From Ensifer adhaerens (GTDB taxonomy: Bacteria > Pseudomonadota > Alphaproteobacteria > Rhizobiales > Rhizobiaceae): a stretch of DNA of 64,000 bases. The DNA lies in assembly GCA_900215285.1 (NCBI GenBank), contig OCMG01000003.1, positions 1 to 64,000 on the forward strand. The letters are read 5' to 3'. Under the pieces are notes generated by a model that worked only from the letters and a program-made list of their open reading frames with translations, did not search any database and was not told where the DNA came from. Numbering within the stretch: the stretch's first letter is position 1; every line of letters starts with the position of its first letter. Shown piece by piece: positions 1 through 9,257 of the stretch. The translations under genes were made by a program, and so were the position numbers.

Positions 1-24
1 CTTGTGCCGATAGGCTGGAGGCGG

Positions 25-813
25 TCATTTGCCCTTGAACTCCGGCTTGCGCTTGGTGAGAAACGCGGCAACGCCTTCGGCATAGTCGGCGCTGCGGCCG
101 GCCTCCCGCTGCAAATCGCGCTCCAGATCAAGGTGTTCATCGAGCGAATTAGTCGAAGCCGCCTGGATGGCGCGCTTCGTCATCCCAAGGCCCCTGGTGG
201 GTCCCTCGGCGAGGCGTCGCGCAAGGCTAGTGGCTTCGTCCATGAGCTTGTCGTCGTCAACCGCCCGCCAGATCATTCCCCAATCGGCTGCCGTTTCGGC
301 GCCAAGCGGCTCGGCTGTCAGCGCCAGGGCCTTGGCGCGCTGTTCGCCGATCAGACGCGGCAGGCTCCAGGTGCCGCCGGAATCCGGCACCAGGCCGATC
401 TTCGAGAAGGCCTGGATGAATCGGGCCGAGCGCGAAGCAAGCGTGATATCGCAGGCAAAGGCGATATTGGCGCCTGCGCCGGCGGCGACGCCGTTGACGG
501 CGCAGATGATCGGCTTTTCGAGGCTGCGCATCAGCCGTAGAAGCGGATTGTAAAACGTCTCGATCGTATGGCCGAGATCGGGAACGCCCAGGCTTGGATC
601 GCGATCGCCAAGATCCTGGCCTGCGCAGAAGCCACGCCCCGCGCCGGTCAGCAGAACTGCACGAATATCATCTTCCGCATGCGCACGCTCGAGGGCGGCG
701 CGCAGGGCGATATGCATTTCGTCGTTGAAAGAGTTGAGCTTTTCCGGCCGATTGAGGGTCAGCGTCAGAACGCCGCCGTGAAGCGACACAAGAATGGTTT
801 CAGAACTGGACAT
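25..813 (-). CDS. paaG: Enoyl-CoA hydratase/isomerase, PaaG type (phenylacetate pathway)
   Basis: The protein has 262 aa, the normal length for the crotonase family. The oxyanion-hole segments are visible as FCAGQDL (residues 62-68) and AAGAGANIA (110-118), with a candidate acid/base Asp in LVPDSGG near residue 144. The GQDLGDRDP stretch is typical of PaaG, which isomerises ring-1,2-epoxyphenylacetyl-CoA to the oxepin and also acts in the later beta-oxidation-like steps. The gene is divergent from paaN, with a shared 100-bp promoter region that holds a TetR-type palindrome. PaaG is a pathway assignment from residues and context; a general enoyl-CoA hydratase is the alternative. The paaABCDE monooxygenase and paaK ligase genes are not in the window. 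Confidence 0.82.
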   Translation of the reverse strand: MSSSETILVSLHGGVLTLTLNRPEKLNSFNDEMHIALRAALERAHAEDDIRAVLLTGAGRGFCAGQDLGDRDPSLGVPDLGHTIETFYNPLLRLMRSLEKPIICAVNGVAAGAGANIAFACDITLASRSARFIQAFSKIGLVPDSGGTWSLPRLIGEQRAKALALTAEPLGAETAADWGMIWRAVDDDKLMDEATSLARRLAEGPTRGLGMTKRAIQAASTNSLDEHLDLERDLQREAGRSADYAEGVAAFLTKRKPEFKGK

Positions 814-864
814 TGGGCCTCCCTGTCGCTTTCCTCACCTCGACTAAAAAAATCTCTTGCATAA

Positions 865-878
865 ACCGACCGGTCAGT
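865..878. promoter_or_regulatory. Candidate PaaR-type operator
   Basis: ACCGACCGGTCAGT is a 14-bp palindrome around GACCGGTC with one mismatched pair. It lies between the divergent paaG and paaN genes, about 32 bp upstream of the paaN start. ACCGACCGGTCGGT-like sites are, from memory, the type bound by TetR-family PaaR repressors of phenylacetate genes. Its position suggests control of both transcripts; no paaR gene is in the window. Confidence 0.5.
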
Positions 879-909
879 CAATTATAAAAACATTGCTGGA
901 GGAGCGGTG

Positions 910-2571
910 ATGAGCAGACTTTTTGCACGACACGATCAAGTGCTTCAACAGGCGCTGGAGGCAGCGTCGAGGCGCGACTACTGGTCAGCCTATTCCGAAG
1001 TGCCCAGCGGCAAGATTTATGGTGAAACTGCGCGCAATGACGGCCTTGCCGCCTTCGAAGCCCGGCTCGCCAAACATTTCATCATTTCCGGTCATCCATC
1101 TGAGCGCGTTGTGGGAGACGAGGTTTCTCCCTACGGATTGTCCCTCGGCGTCACCTATCCAGCCGCCTCCGTCGAAACGCTGATTTCCGCCTCGCAAGCA
1201 GCCGCTGCACAATGGGCGGCAGCCGATCCGCAGGTTCGCGTCGGCATCTGCCTCGAAATCATCGCCCGTCTGAATGCGCGCAGTTTCGAAATGGCCAACA
1301 GCGTCATGCACACGACCGGACAGGCCTTTGCCATGGCGTTTCAGGCTGGCGGTCCCCATGCGCAGGACCGGGCGCTCGAAGCCGTTGCCTATGCCTATGC
1401 CGAAATGACGCGAACACCGTCCGAGGCTGTCTGGACGAAGCCACAGGGCAAGGGCGAGCCGATCGTGATGGAGAAGCACTGGCGGATCGTTCCGCGCGGC
1501 ATTGCTCTCGTCATCGGCTGCAACACGTTTCCGACCTGGAACAGCTATCCGGGACTTTTCGCAAGTCTCGCCACCGGTAACACCGTCATCGTCAAGCCGC
1601 ATCCGGCCGCCATTCTGCCGCTCGCCATCACGGTCGAGATCGCCCGTCAGGTCCTCACGGAAGAAGGATTTTCACCCAACATACTGCTGCTGGCCGCAGA
1701 TGCCGCGGGTCATGAAATCACCACCGATCTGGTCCGCCATCCCTCGGTTTCCATCATCGACTATACCGGATCGAGCAGCTTCGGGAATTGGGTGCGGGCA
1801 AATGCCGGCAAGGCCGACGTCTACACCGAGGAGGCGGGCGTCAATTCCATCGTCGTCGGTGCGACCGACAATTTTGCCGGCATGTGCGATAACATCGCGT
1901 TTTCGCTCTCGCTCTATTCCGGGCAGATGTGCACCGCACCGCAGAACGTCTTTGTACCGCGCAACGGCATCGAGACGAATGAAGGTTTCAAGAGCTTCGA
2001 TGACGTGGCGTCCGGTCTTGCCGCAGCGATAGACCGGCTGCTCTCCGATGCCGGCCGTGCAGCGGGCATCTGCGGCGCGATTGCCAATCCCGCGACACTC
2101 GCGCGCCTTCAGGACGCAAGGGAGCTTGGCCGTATCATCCGTGATTCTGCGCCTGTGCCCGGTCTCGAAGATGCCCGTACGGCGACGCCGCTCGTCATCG
2201 CTGTCGATGCCGCGGATCGCGCAGCCTATGCCGAGGAGCGTTTCGGCCCCATCGTCTTCATCGTCGCCGTCGATGACGCCGACGAAGGCGTGCGTCTGGC
2301 GGCCGAACTTGCCTCAACAAAGGGCGCGATTACCGCTGCGCTCTATGAGACGGACGAAGCGCGCATCCTTGCGGCCGCTGACCGTTTTGCGGCAGCCGGC
2401 GTCAATCTTTCGGTCAATCTGACCGGCGGCATCTATGTCAATCAGAGCGCCGCTTTCAGTGATTTCCACGTAACGGGTGCCAATCCGGCAGGCAATGCCA
2501 GCCTGACGGATGCGGCTTATGTCGCGAACCGGTTTCGCGTGGTGATGTGGCGCCGCCCTCTGGCGGCGTGA
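910..2571 (+). CDS. paaN: PaaN-type aldehyde dehydrogenase of phenylacetate catabolism
   Basis: The protein has 553 aa and belongs to the aldehyde dehydrogenase superfamily. It shows the cofactor-site block GNTVIVKPHP (about residues 223-232) and the catalytic cysteine in SGQMCTAP near residue 341. Overall sequence and length match the stand-alone PaaN family rather than the fused PaaZ of E. coli, which carries an extra hydratase domain. PaaN is thought to oxidise the aldehyde formed after oxepin-CoA ring opening, or to help open the ring. ATG 910 is preferred over the overlapping in-frame GTG 907, because GGAGGAG at 898-904 lies 5 nt from the ATG and only 2 nt from the GTG. The gene is followed by a transporter operon on the same strand. 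Confidence 0.85.
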   Translation: MSRLFARHDQVLQQALEAASRRDYWSAYSEVPSGKIYGETARNDGLAAFEARLAKHFIISGHPSERVVGDEVSPYGLSLGVTYPAASVETLISASQAAAAQWAAADPQVRVGICLEIIARLNARSFEMANSVMHTTGQAFAMAFQAGGPHAQDRALEAVAYAYAEMTRTPSEAVWTKPQGKGEPIVMEKHWRIVPRGIALVIGCNTFPTWNSYPGLFASLATGNTVIVKPHPAAILPLAITVEIARQVLTEEGFSPNILLLAADAAGHEITTDLVRHPSVSIIDYTGSSSFGNWVRANAGKADVYTEEAGVNSIVVGATDNFAGMCDNIAFSLSLYSGQMCTAPQNVFVPRNGIETNEGFKSFDDVASGLAAAIDRLLSDAGRAAGICGAIANPATLARLQDARELGRIIRDSAPVPGLEDARTATPLVIAVDAADRAAYAEERFGPIVFIVAVDDADEGVRLAAELASTKGAITAALYETDEARILAAADRFAAAGVNLSVNLTGGIYVNQSAAFSDFHVTGANPAGNASLTDAAYVANRFRVVMWRRPLAA

Positions 2572-2612
2572 GAGGACCTGAAATCCATTTGTCTTAAGGG
2601 GAGGAAAAAGAC

Positions 2613-3761
2613 ATGAAACGATCCATCAACACCGCGCTGGCAGGCACGCTCGCGCTTCTGATCGGTGCGACCGCGCCGGCACTCGCGGATATCAAGATCG
2701 GCGCGACCGTTTCGGAGACCGGCCCCGCCTCGTTTCTGGGCGATCCGGAAGCCAAGACGCTGAAAATGCTGGTCGACGAGATCAACGCCGCCGGCGGCGT
2801 GAAGGGCGAGAAGCTCAACCTCGTCCTCTATGACGACGGTGGGGACCCGAACAAGGCGCGCACATTCGCAACCCGCCTCGTGGAAGACGACGAAGTCGTT
2901 GCCGTAATTGGCGGCACCACCACCGGCACGTCCATGGCCGTCATCCCCGTTTTCGAGGATGCGCATATTCCCTTCATCTCGCTTGCCGGCGCCATCGAGA
3001 TCATCGATCCGGTGAAGCCCTACACGTTCAAGACGCCGCATACCGATCGCATGGCCTGCGCCAAGATCTTCGAGGACATGAAGAAGAACAAGATCGAGAA
3101 GATCGCGTTGATTTCCGGCTCCGACGGGTTCGGCGCGTCCATGCGCAAGCAGTGCCTTTCGATTGTGGACCAGTACGGGATCAAGGTTCTCGCCGACGAG
3201 ACCTATGGCCCGAACGACGCCGACATGACGCCGCAGTTGACCAACATCAAGGGCAAGGAAGGCCTGCAGGCGGTCCTCAATCCAGGCTTCGGCCAGGGCC
3301 CGGCGATCGTTACCCGCAATTATGCCCAGCTCGCCATTGGCTTGCCGCTCTATCAGTCGCACGGCGTGGCCTCGGATGGCTTCATCCAGCTAGCCGGCGC
3401 AAATGCCGCTGAAGGCGTCCGCCTGCCGGGCACTGCCCTTCTGGTCGCGGGTCTGCTGCCGGAAAGCGATCCGCAGCGCAATGTCGTCATCGCCTACAAG
3501 ACGGCTTACGAGAAGGCGACCGGCAAGCCGGTCTCGACGTTCGGGGGCTACGCACATGATGCGCTGCGCATTCTCGTTGATGCGATCGGGCGCGCCGGAA
3601 GCGCCAAGCCGGACGCAATCCGCGACGCGATCGAACAGACGAAGGGCCTGGTTGGCACCACCGGCACCGTCACCATGAGCGCGAAGGATCATCTCGGCCT
3701 CGATCTTGCGGCCTTCCGCATGCTGCAGATCGAAAAAGGCGGCTGGAAGATCGTCGACTAA
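2613..3761 (+). CDS. Branched-chain-amino-acid-type ABC transporter, periplasmic binding protein
   Basis: The protein has 382 aa and a clear Sec signal peptide: a KR n-region, a hydrophobic core and a likely cut after ALA at residue 25. The mature part starts DIKIGATVSETGPASFLG, typical of the Leu/Ile/Val-binding fold (Peripla_BP_6). The next four genes encode two LivH/LivM permeases and two LivG/LivF ATPases, completing an importer. Lying between paaN and a beta-oxidation gene, it more likely imports phenylacetate or another aromatic acid than a branched-chain amino acid; the ligand is inference. A strong ribosome-binding site (GGGGAGG) precedes the start, and a hairpin follows the gene. Confidence 0.85.
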   Translation: MKRSINTALAGTLALLIGATAPALADIKIGATVSETGPASFLGDPEAKTLKMLVDEINAAGGVKGEKLNLVLYDDGGDPNKARTFATRLVEDDEVVAVIGGTTTGTSMAVIPVFEDAHIPFISLAGAIEIIDPVKPYTFKTPHTDRMACAKIFEDMKKNKIEKIALISGSDGFGASMRKQCLSIVDQYGIKVLADETYGPNDADMTPQLTNIKGKEGLQAVLNPGFGQGPAIVTRNYAQLAIGLPLYQSHGVASDGFIQLAGANAAEGVRLPGTALLVAGLLPESDPQRNVVIAYKTAYEKATGKPVSTFGGYAHDALRILVDAIGRAGSAKPDAIRDAIEQTKGLVGTTGTVTMSAKDHLGLDLAAFRMLQIEKGGWKIVD

Positions 3762-3772
3762 CGAGACCGCGC

Positions 3773-3798
3773 CAGCCCCGGGACCCTGCCCGGGGCTG
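3773..3798 (+). terminator. Stem-loop between binding-protein and permease genes
   Basis: CAGCCCCGGG and CCCGGGGCTG form a perfect 10-bp stem around a 6-nt loop, with no U-tract. The position between the binding-protein gene and the permease genes fits partial termination or 3' mRNA protection, which would make more binding protein than membrane subunits. Confidence 0.6.
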
Positions 3799-3830
3799 CT
3801 GGTCACACGATCACGTCAGCGGAGCCGCCC

Positions 3831-4703
3831 ATGACAGACTTTCTTCAGTTCCTGCTTTCCGGCCTCACCGTCGGCGCGGTCTATGCACTTGTCGCGCTGG
3901 GGTTTGCCATCATCTACAACGCCTCGGACGTGGTGAACTTCGCCCAGGGCGAATTCGTGATGCTGGGCGGAATGATCACCTATTTCGCTCATGCGGCCGG
4001 CGTGCCGCTGCCGCTCTCGGCTCTTCTGGCGATCCTTGCCACGGCCATGATGGGCGTGGCGCTCAACCGGCTGGCGATCGAGCCGGCGCGGGGCGCACCG
4101 GTCGTTTCCCTCATCATCATCACGATCGGCGCTTCAATTTTCATTCGAGGTGCTGCCCAGCTTGTGTTCGACAAGCAACTTCACCGTTTTCCGGCGTTTT
4201 CGGGCGATGAGCCTTTCCACATAGGCGGCGCAACCATTCTGCCCCAGAGCCTGTGGGTCATGGCCGGTGCACTCGCGGTCTTCTTCGGCCTCTGGCTCTT
4301 CTTCACCCGGACGCTGACGGGTCGCGCCGTTCTTGCCACGGCGAACAACCGCATCGCCGCTCAGCTCGTCGGGATCAACACGCGATACATCATGACGCTC
4401 TCCTTCGCCATGTCAGCGGCCATCGGCGCGCTTGCCGGCGTGCTCATCACGCCGATCATGCTGACAAGCTACAATGTCGGCCTCGCGCTTGCCCTCAAGG
4501 GCTTCGCGGCCGCCATGCTGGGGGGTATGGGCAACCCCAAGGGTGCGTTGGTTGGCGGTCTTTTGCTCGGCATTTTCGAGGCCATGACGGCGGGCTACAT
4601 CAGCTCGCAATATAAGGACGCGGCGGCCTTCGTGGTGATCCTTGCTGTCCTGTTCGCCATGCCGCACGGCATTTTCGGCCGCAAGTCGTCGGATCGGGTG
4701 TAA
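3831..4703 (+). CDS. LivH-type ABC transporter permease
   Basis: The protein has 290 aa, the usual size for LivH, and is hydrophobic throughout with about eight predicted membrane spans. The N-terminal FLQFLLSGLTVGAVYALVAL and the NFAQGEFVMLGG motif are hallmarks of LivH permeases. It should pair with the LivM-type permease two bases downstream in the inner membrane and import the ligand delivered by the 2613-3761 binding protein. Substrate specificity cannot be read from this subunit. Confidence 0.88.
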   Translation: MTDFLQFLLSGLTVGAVYALVALGFAIIYNASDVVNFAQGEFVMLGGMITYFAHAAGVPLPLSALLAILATAMMGVALNRLAIEPARGAPVVSLIIITIGASIFIRGAAQLVFDKQLHRFPAFSGDEPFHIGGATILPQSLWVMAGALAVFFGLWLFFTRTLTGRAVLATANNRIAAQLVGINTRYIMTLSFAMSAAIGALAGVLITPIMLTSYNVGLALALKGFAAAMLGGMGNPKGALVGGLLLGIFEAMTAGYISSQYKDAAAFVVILAVLFAMPHGIFGRKSSDRV

Positions 4704-4705
4704 CC

Positions 4706-5662
4706 ATGCGGCTCTCGAACACGACAAAGACGCTTCTCGTTCTCGGGGCGATCATCGCCATTTCGCCGGTTTTCTTTCCGTCCTCCTATTATCTGCGCAT
4801 AGGCTCGCTGATCTTCGTCAACGGGCTCGCTGTGACGGGTCTGGTCATCCTGCTCGGCTATGCCGGCCAGATCAGTCTCGGCCATGCGGGGTTTGCCGGC
4901 ATTGGCGCTTATGCCTGCGCACTTGCGCCGGTGCACCTCGGGCTGCACCCGGCGCTGGCGCTGGTGCTGGGGGCCCTGCTGTCGGCGGTCATTGCCTTTC
5001 TGATCGGCCGCCCGATCTTGCGGCTGAAGGGATATTATCTTGCGGTCGCGACCCTCGGCTTCGGCATTCTCGTGACCATGGTTCTGTCGAACGAGACCAA
5101 GCTGACGGGCGGTCCGGACGGGATCGCCGTGCCGGAACTGGGCTTGCGGGCAGTCCTCAAGGGTGCCGGGCTCGACATGTCAAACGCGGCGTTCTGGTAT
5201 GCCTTTTCAGGCGTCGTGCTCATGGCCGGTGTGTGGCTGGCGCTCAATCTCTATCACAGCCCGACGGGAAGGGCGCTGCGTGCGCTGCATGGGTCCGAGG
5301 TTGCCGCCGGCACCGTGGGCGTCGATGTCGCCCATTACAAGCTTGTCGCCTTCGTTCTGTCGGCTGTCTACGCCTCGGTTTCGGGTTCGCTTCTGGCGCT
5401 GCAGAACAAGTTCGTGACGCCGGATGTGGCGGGTTTCATGCATTCCGTAGAACTGGTCACAATGACGGTCCTGGGCGGCGTGGGCTCGGTACTCGGCGCA
5501 TTGCTGGGTGCTGCGATCCTGACGACACTCCCGCAGGCGCTGACCATCTTCCAGGAATACGAACAGGTCATGCTCGGTCTTGTCATGATGCTTGTGATGA
5601 TTTTCATGCGTGAAGGCCTCCTGCCTTCGATCATGCGCCGTATCGGGGGGAGGGGAGCATGA
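4706..5662 (+). CDS. LivM-type ABC transporter permease
   Basis: The protein has 318 aa, normal for LivM. It contains the family signature LLGYAGQISLGHAGFAGIGAY and multiple hydrophobic spans. The ATG lies 2 nt after the livH-like stop, and the stop overlaps the next gene (ATGA), so translation is probably coupled. It is the second membrane subunit of the Liv-type importer encoded at 2613-7132. Confidence 0.88.
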   Translation: MRLSNTTKTLLVLGAIIAISPVFFPSSYYLRIGSLIFVNGLAVTGLVILLGYAGQISLGHAGFAGIGAYACALAPVHLGLHPALALVLGALLSAVIAFLIGRPILRLKGYYLAVATLGFGILVTMVLSNETKLTGGPDGIAVPELGLRAVLKGAGLDMSNAAFWYAFSGVVLMAGVWLALNLYHSPTGRALRALHGSEVAAGTVGVDVAHYKLVAFVLSAVYASVSGSLLALQNKFVTPDVAGFMHSVELVTMTVLGGVGSVLGALLGAAILTTLPQALTIFQEYEQVMLGLVMMLVMIFMREGLLPSIMRRIGGRGA

Positions 5663-6444
5663 CGCTGCTTCAGATTGAAGATCTCGGCATCAGTTTCGGC
5701 GGCCTGCGCGCCGTCGATAACGTCGGCTTCTCGCTGGCCGCCGGCGAAATCGTGTCCATCATCGGCCCGAACGGGGCAGGCAAGACCACCCTGTTCAACA
5801 TGATCTCGGGCCAGTATGCGCCGACCCGCGGCCGGGTCGTGCTGAATGGTGAGGACGTGACGAGAATGCCGCCGCACTTGCTGGCGCGGCGCGGACTGTC
5901 GCGCACCTTCCAGAACCTGCAGATATTTCAGTCCATGACCGTTCTCGAAAATGTGGTGGTGGGGCATCACCTCGAGGAGCGTGGCGCGCTGGTCGCCGAT
6001 CTGCTGGCACTGCCGGGCTCGCGCCGCCGCAGCAAACGATCGGAAGAGACTGCCCGCCAGCTTCTGGATCGGGTCGGCCTCGGACGCGCCGCCGCCCAGG
6101 AGGCCGGTTCGCTCTCCTACGGTGCGCTCAAGCGGCTCGAAATCGCCAGAGCGCTCGCGCTGAAACCCCGCATCCTCCTGCTGGACGAGCCGGCGGCGGG
6201 TTGCAACGCGGTGGAGACCGAGGAGATCGACCATCTCATTGCAGCCGTCGCCGCCGAGGGTATCTCGATCCTTCTCGTTGAGCACGACATGAAGATGGTG
6301 ATGCGCATCTCCAACCACATCGTGGTCCTCGATCATGGCGTCAAGATCGCAGAGGGCGTGCCGTCCAACATCGCGCGCGATCCACGCGTTGTCGAAGCCT
6401 ATCTCGGGGCGCAGGTCGTGGAGGCTGGTCATGCTGAGCGTTGA
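5659..6444 (+). CDS. LivG-type ABC transporter ATP-binding protein
   Basis: The protein has 261 aa. It shows Walker A GPNGAGKTT (residues 36-44), a signature motif that reads LSYGALKRLEIARA instead of the usual LSYGQQR, and Walker B ILLLDEPAAG followed by the switch His in LLVEHDMKMV. The C-terminal half carries the LivG-type tail. The start overlaps the preceding stop by ATGA and the 3' end overlaps the next gene by 14 bp. The Gln-to-Ala change in the signature loop is a mild oddity that occurs in some homologues. Confidence 0.87.
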   Translation: MTLLQIEDLGISFGGLRAVDNVGFSLAAGEIVSIIGPNGAGKTTLFNMISGQYAPTRGRVVLNGEDVTRMPPHLLARRGLSRTFQNLQIFQSMTVLENVVVGHHLEERGALVADLLALPGSRRRSKRSEETARQLLDRVGLGRAAAQEAGSLSYGALKRLEIARALALKPRILLLDEPAAGCNAVETEEIDHLIAAVAAEGISILLVEHDMKMVMRISNHIVVLDHGVKIAEGVPSNIARDPRVVEAYLGAQVVEAGHAER

Positions 6445-7132
6445 GGGATTGCGGTCGCGCTACGGTCGGATCGAGGTGCTGCATGGCATCGATCTGGAGG
6501 TCTCGTCCAGCGAGATCGTGACGGTCGTCGGCGCAAATGGTGCCGGCAAGACGACCTTGCTCAAATGCCTCTCGGGCATCCAGCCGGTGTCGGCGGGTTC
6601 GGTTGTCTTCCGCGGCGAGGCGCTCACGACAGTGCCTGCCTATCGCCGCGTCCAGCGTGGTCTGGCACAATCGCCCGAGGGGCGGCAGATCTTCACCAAT
6701 CTGACGGTGGAGGAGAACCTTCGGCTCGGGGCCTACAATTTCTCCGACGACAAGGTGGACAGCGACCGGGAAGACGCCTTCGCCCTGTTTCCGATCCTGC
6801 GCGAGAAACGGAATTTGGCAGCCGGTACGCTTTCCGGCGGCCAGCAGCAGATGTTGGCCATCGCGCGTGCACTCATGAGCCGGCCATCCTGCCTTCTGCT
6901 CGACGAGCCCAGCATGGGGCTCGCGCCTATCCTCGTGGCGCAGATATTCGACGTGGTGAAGAACCTGAAATCCCTTGGGGTCACGGTTCTTCTGGTCGAA
7001 CAGAATGCGTTTGGAGCCCTATCCATCGCAGACCGTGGCTACGTCATGGAAACGGGGCGCATTACCATGTCCGGCCCCGCCGCCGAACTCATTGCGGATG
7101 AAAAAATCCGCGCAGCCTATCTGGGAATCTGA
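6431..7132 (+). CDS. LivF-type ABC transporter ATP-binding protein
   Basis: The protein has 233 aa from ATG 6431. That start is chosen because MLSVEGLRSRYG is the typical LivF N-terminus; the frame stays open upstream but the extra residues look non-native. Walker A VGANGAGKTT, signature LSGGQQQMLAIARA and Walker B LLLDEPSMGLAP are all intact. It overlaps livG by 14 bp and should form the ATPase heterodimer with it. This is the last gene of the transporter block. Confidence 0.87.
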   Translation: MLSVEGLRSRYGRIEVLHGIDLEVSSSEIVTVVGANGAGKTTLLKCLSGIQPVSAGSVVFRGEALTTVPAYRRVQRGLAQSPEGRQIFTNLTVEENLRLGAYNFSDDKVDSDREDAFALFPILREKRNLAAGTLSGGQQQMLAIARALMSRPSCLLLDEPSMGLAPILVAQIFDVVKNLKSLGVTVLLVEQNAFGALSIADRGYVMETGRITMSGPAAELIADEKIRAAYLGI

Positions 7133-7135
7133 CAC

Positions 7136-9208
7136 ATGACACTCACCATCGCCCACGAAGGTAACATTGCCGTCGTCACCGTTGACAACCCTCCCGTCAA
7201 TGCCCTGTCGCAGTCGCTGCGCCAGGCGCTTGTCGAGACCGTCGCTCAACTCGACGCCGACCCCGGCACGGACGCAGTGGTCCTTCTCTGCGCCGGACGC
7301 ACCTTCATCGCGGGCGCTGACGTCAGCGAGTTCGGCAAGGCTCCGGAGCCGCCGCATCTGCCCGATGTGGTCGCCGCCATCGAAGCAGCGAAGACACCGT
7401 GGATTGCCGCCATTCACGGCTCGGCCCTGGGTGGCGGGCTCGAAATCGCCCTTGGTTGCGCGTGGCGTGTCGCCGTCCCATCCGCCAGCCTTGGCCTGCC
7501 TGAGGTCAAGCTGGGGCTGGTTCCCGGTGCCGGTGGCACCGTGCGCCTGCCGCGCCTGATTGGGGTCGAGGCCGCTGTCGACCTGATCACAAGCGGCAAT
7601 CCGGTCAAGGCGGCCAAGGCAGAAGGTCTCGGTCTTGTCGATGCTGTCGTGGAAGGCGATCTGCCTTCGCAGGCCATCGCATTTGCAAGGGAGGCCCTGG
7701 CAAAGGAGAGACCCATGCCGATCTCGGCGCGCCCCGTTCCGGCGGTCGCAGCCGATTTCTGGTCCGGCGCCGAGAAGGGTGTTGCATCGAAAGCGAAGGG
7801 GGAGGCTGCCCCGTTCCGAGCGCTTTCCTGCATCCGGAAGGCTACGGAAGCGGATTTTGCCGGCGCCATGGCCCATGAGCGGGAAACGTTCCTGGCCCTG
7901 CGGCAGTCGGGTGAGGCCGCGGCCCTGCGCCACGTTTTCTTCAGCGAGCGGGCCGCCGCACGACCGCCGGAACTTGCAGGCGTTACGCCGCGGTCCATAG
8001 CGTCTGCAGCAGTGATCGGCGGCGGCACGATGGGCGCCGGTATCGTGGCGGCGCTGCGCGATGCTGGCCTGCCTGTGGTTCTGATCGAGAGGGACCAGGC
8101 AGCCGTTGAGCGCGGCCTCACGAATGTGCGCGCGATCTTTGATGGCTCGGTCAAGCGCGGACGCATGGCGGCGGACGTCGCCAAGGCGCGGATGGCGGGT
8201 GTGACGGGAAGCGACGACTATGCCCGAGTGGCCGACACCGATCTGGTGATCGAGGCAGTGTTCGAGGACCTGTCGGTCAAGCGCGCGGTTTTTGCCCGAC
8301 TTTCCGAGGTCTGCCGTCCCGATGCGATCCTGGCGACCAACACGTCCTATCTCGATCCGGAGGCGATCAGCGAGGGGCTGACCCATCCGGAACGTTTTCT
8401 CGGGCTGCACTTCTTCAGTCCCGCCCACGTCATGAAGCTGCTCGAAATCGTCCCGACGAAGGACACGGCGCCCGATGTCCTGTCGACCGGCTTTTCGCTT
8501 GCTGCGAAGCTCGCGAAGATACCGGTGCGCGCCGGAATTTGTGACGGGTTCATCGGAAATCGCATCCTCAAGGTAACCCGTGCGCAGGCGGAGCGGCTGC
8601 TCCTGTCAGGCGCGACGCCATCTGCGGTGGATGCTGCCATGCGGGCCTTCGGGATGCCCATGGGGCCCTTCGAAGCGCAGGATCTCGGCGGCCTCGACAT
8701 TGCCGCCTTCCAGCGCAAGGCGGCTCGCGAACGCGGCGAAACGCCCTTCGCGCCCGTCGCCGATCGTCTCTGTGGCCTGGAACGCTTCGGCCAGAAGTCG
8801 GGTGGCGGCTGGTATGATTACCAGGCCGGCGACAGAACGCCCCGTCCATCTGAAACGGTCGCCGCCGTCATTGCGCAGGCTGCCGGCGGCATAAGCCAGC
8901 GTGCATTCACGGAAGACGAAATTGCCGACGCCATCGTTCTGCCGATGGTGAACGAGGCAGCCCGCATTCTGGAAGAGCGTGTGGCGCTCAGGTCGGCGGA
9001 CATCGATCTGGTCAAGATACACGGCTACGGTTTCCCACGCTGGCGCGGCGGTCCCATGCACTATGCCGAGGCACGTGGACTTCGCGACGTGGTGCAAGTT
9101 CTGGAACGGCTTGTCTCGGAAGGGCTTGCCGATCTACCTTGCGATGGCCTGCGCAGAGCTGCAGCGGCCGGAGGATTTGCAGCGCTGTTTGAGGATATGG
9201 CCGCATGA
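7136..9208 (+). CDS. Bifunctional enoyl-CoA hydratase / 3-hydroxyacyl-CoA dehydrogenase (FadB/FadJ-like)
   Basis: The protein has 690 aa. The N-terminal crotonase domain shows the oxyanion-hole blocks FIAGADVSEF and GSALGGGLEIA and the catalytic Glu region LPEVKLGLVPGAGGT. The central Rossmann domain has AVIGGGTMGAGIVAAL (near 290) and the dehydrogenase active-site His in LGLHFFSPAHVMKLLEIV, followed by two C-terminal dehydrogenase repeats. The layout resembles the roughly 690-730-aa bifunctional enzymes of alphaproteobacteria. It starts 4 nt after the LivF gene, so it is probably cotranscribed. In this setting it could supply the PaaF/PaaH activities that turn dehydroadipyl-CoA into oxoadipyl-CoA; that role is inference. 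Confidence 0.85.
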   Translation: MTLTIAHEGNIAVVTVDNPPVNALSQSLRQALVETVAQLDADPGTDAVVLLCAGRTFIAGADVSEFGKAPEPPHLPDVVAAIEAAKTPWIAAIHGSALGGGLEIALGCAWRVAVPSASLGLPEVKLGLVPGAGGTVRLPRLIGVEAAVDLITSGNPVKAAKAEGLGLVDAVVEGDLPSQAIAFAREALAKERPMPISARPVPAVAADFWSGAEKGVASKAKGEAAPFRALSCIRKATEADFAGAMAHERETFLALRQSGEAAALRHVFFSERAAARPPELAGVTPRSIASAAVIGGGTMGAGIVAALRDAGLPVVLIERDQAAVERGLTNVRAIFDGSVKRGRMAADVAKARMAGVTGSDDYARVADTDLVIEAVFEDLSVKRAVFARLSEVCRPDAILATNTSYLDPEAISEGLTHPERFLGLHFFSPAHVMKLLEIVPTKDTAPDVLSTGFSLAAKLAKIPVRAGICDGFIGNRILKVTRAQAERLLLSGATPSAVDAAMRAFGMPMGPFEAQDLGGLDIAAFQRKAARERGETPFAPVADRLCGLERFGQKSGGGWYDYQAGDRTPRPSETVAAVIAQAAGGISQRAFTEDEIADAIVLPMVNEAARILEERVALRSADIDLVKIHGYGFPRWRGGPMHYAEARGLRDVVQVLERLVSEGLADLPCDGLRRAAAAGGFAALFEDMAA

Positions 9209-9257
9209 GAGGTCGCGGCCGGCCTGATCCGGATTAAAAGGAACGCGGGAGGCGGAG

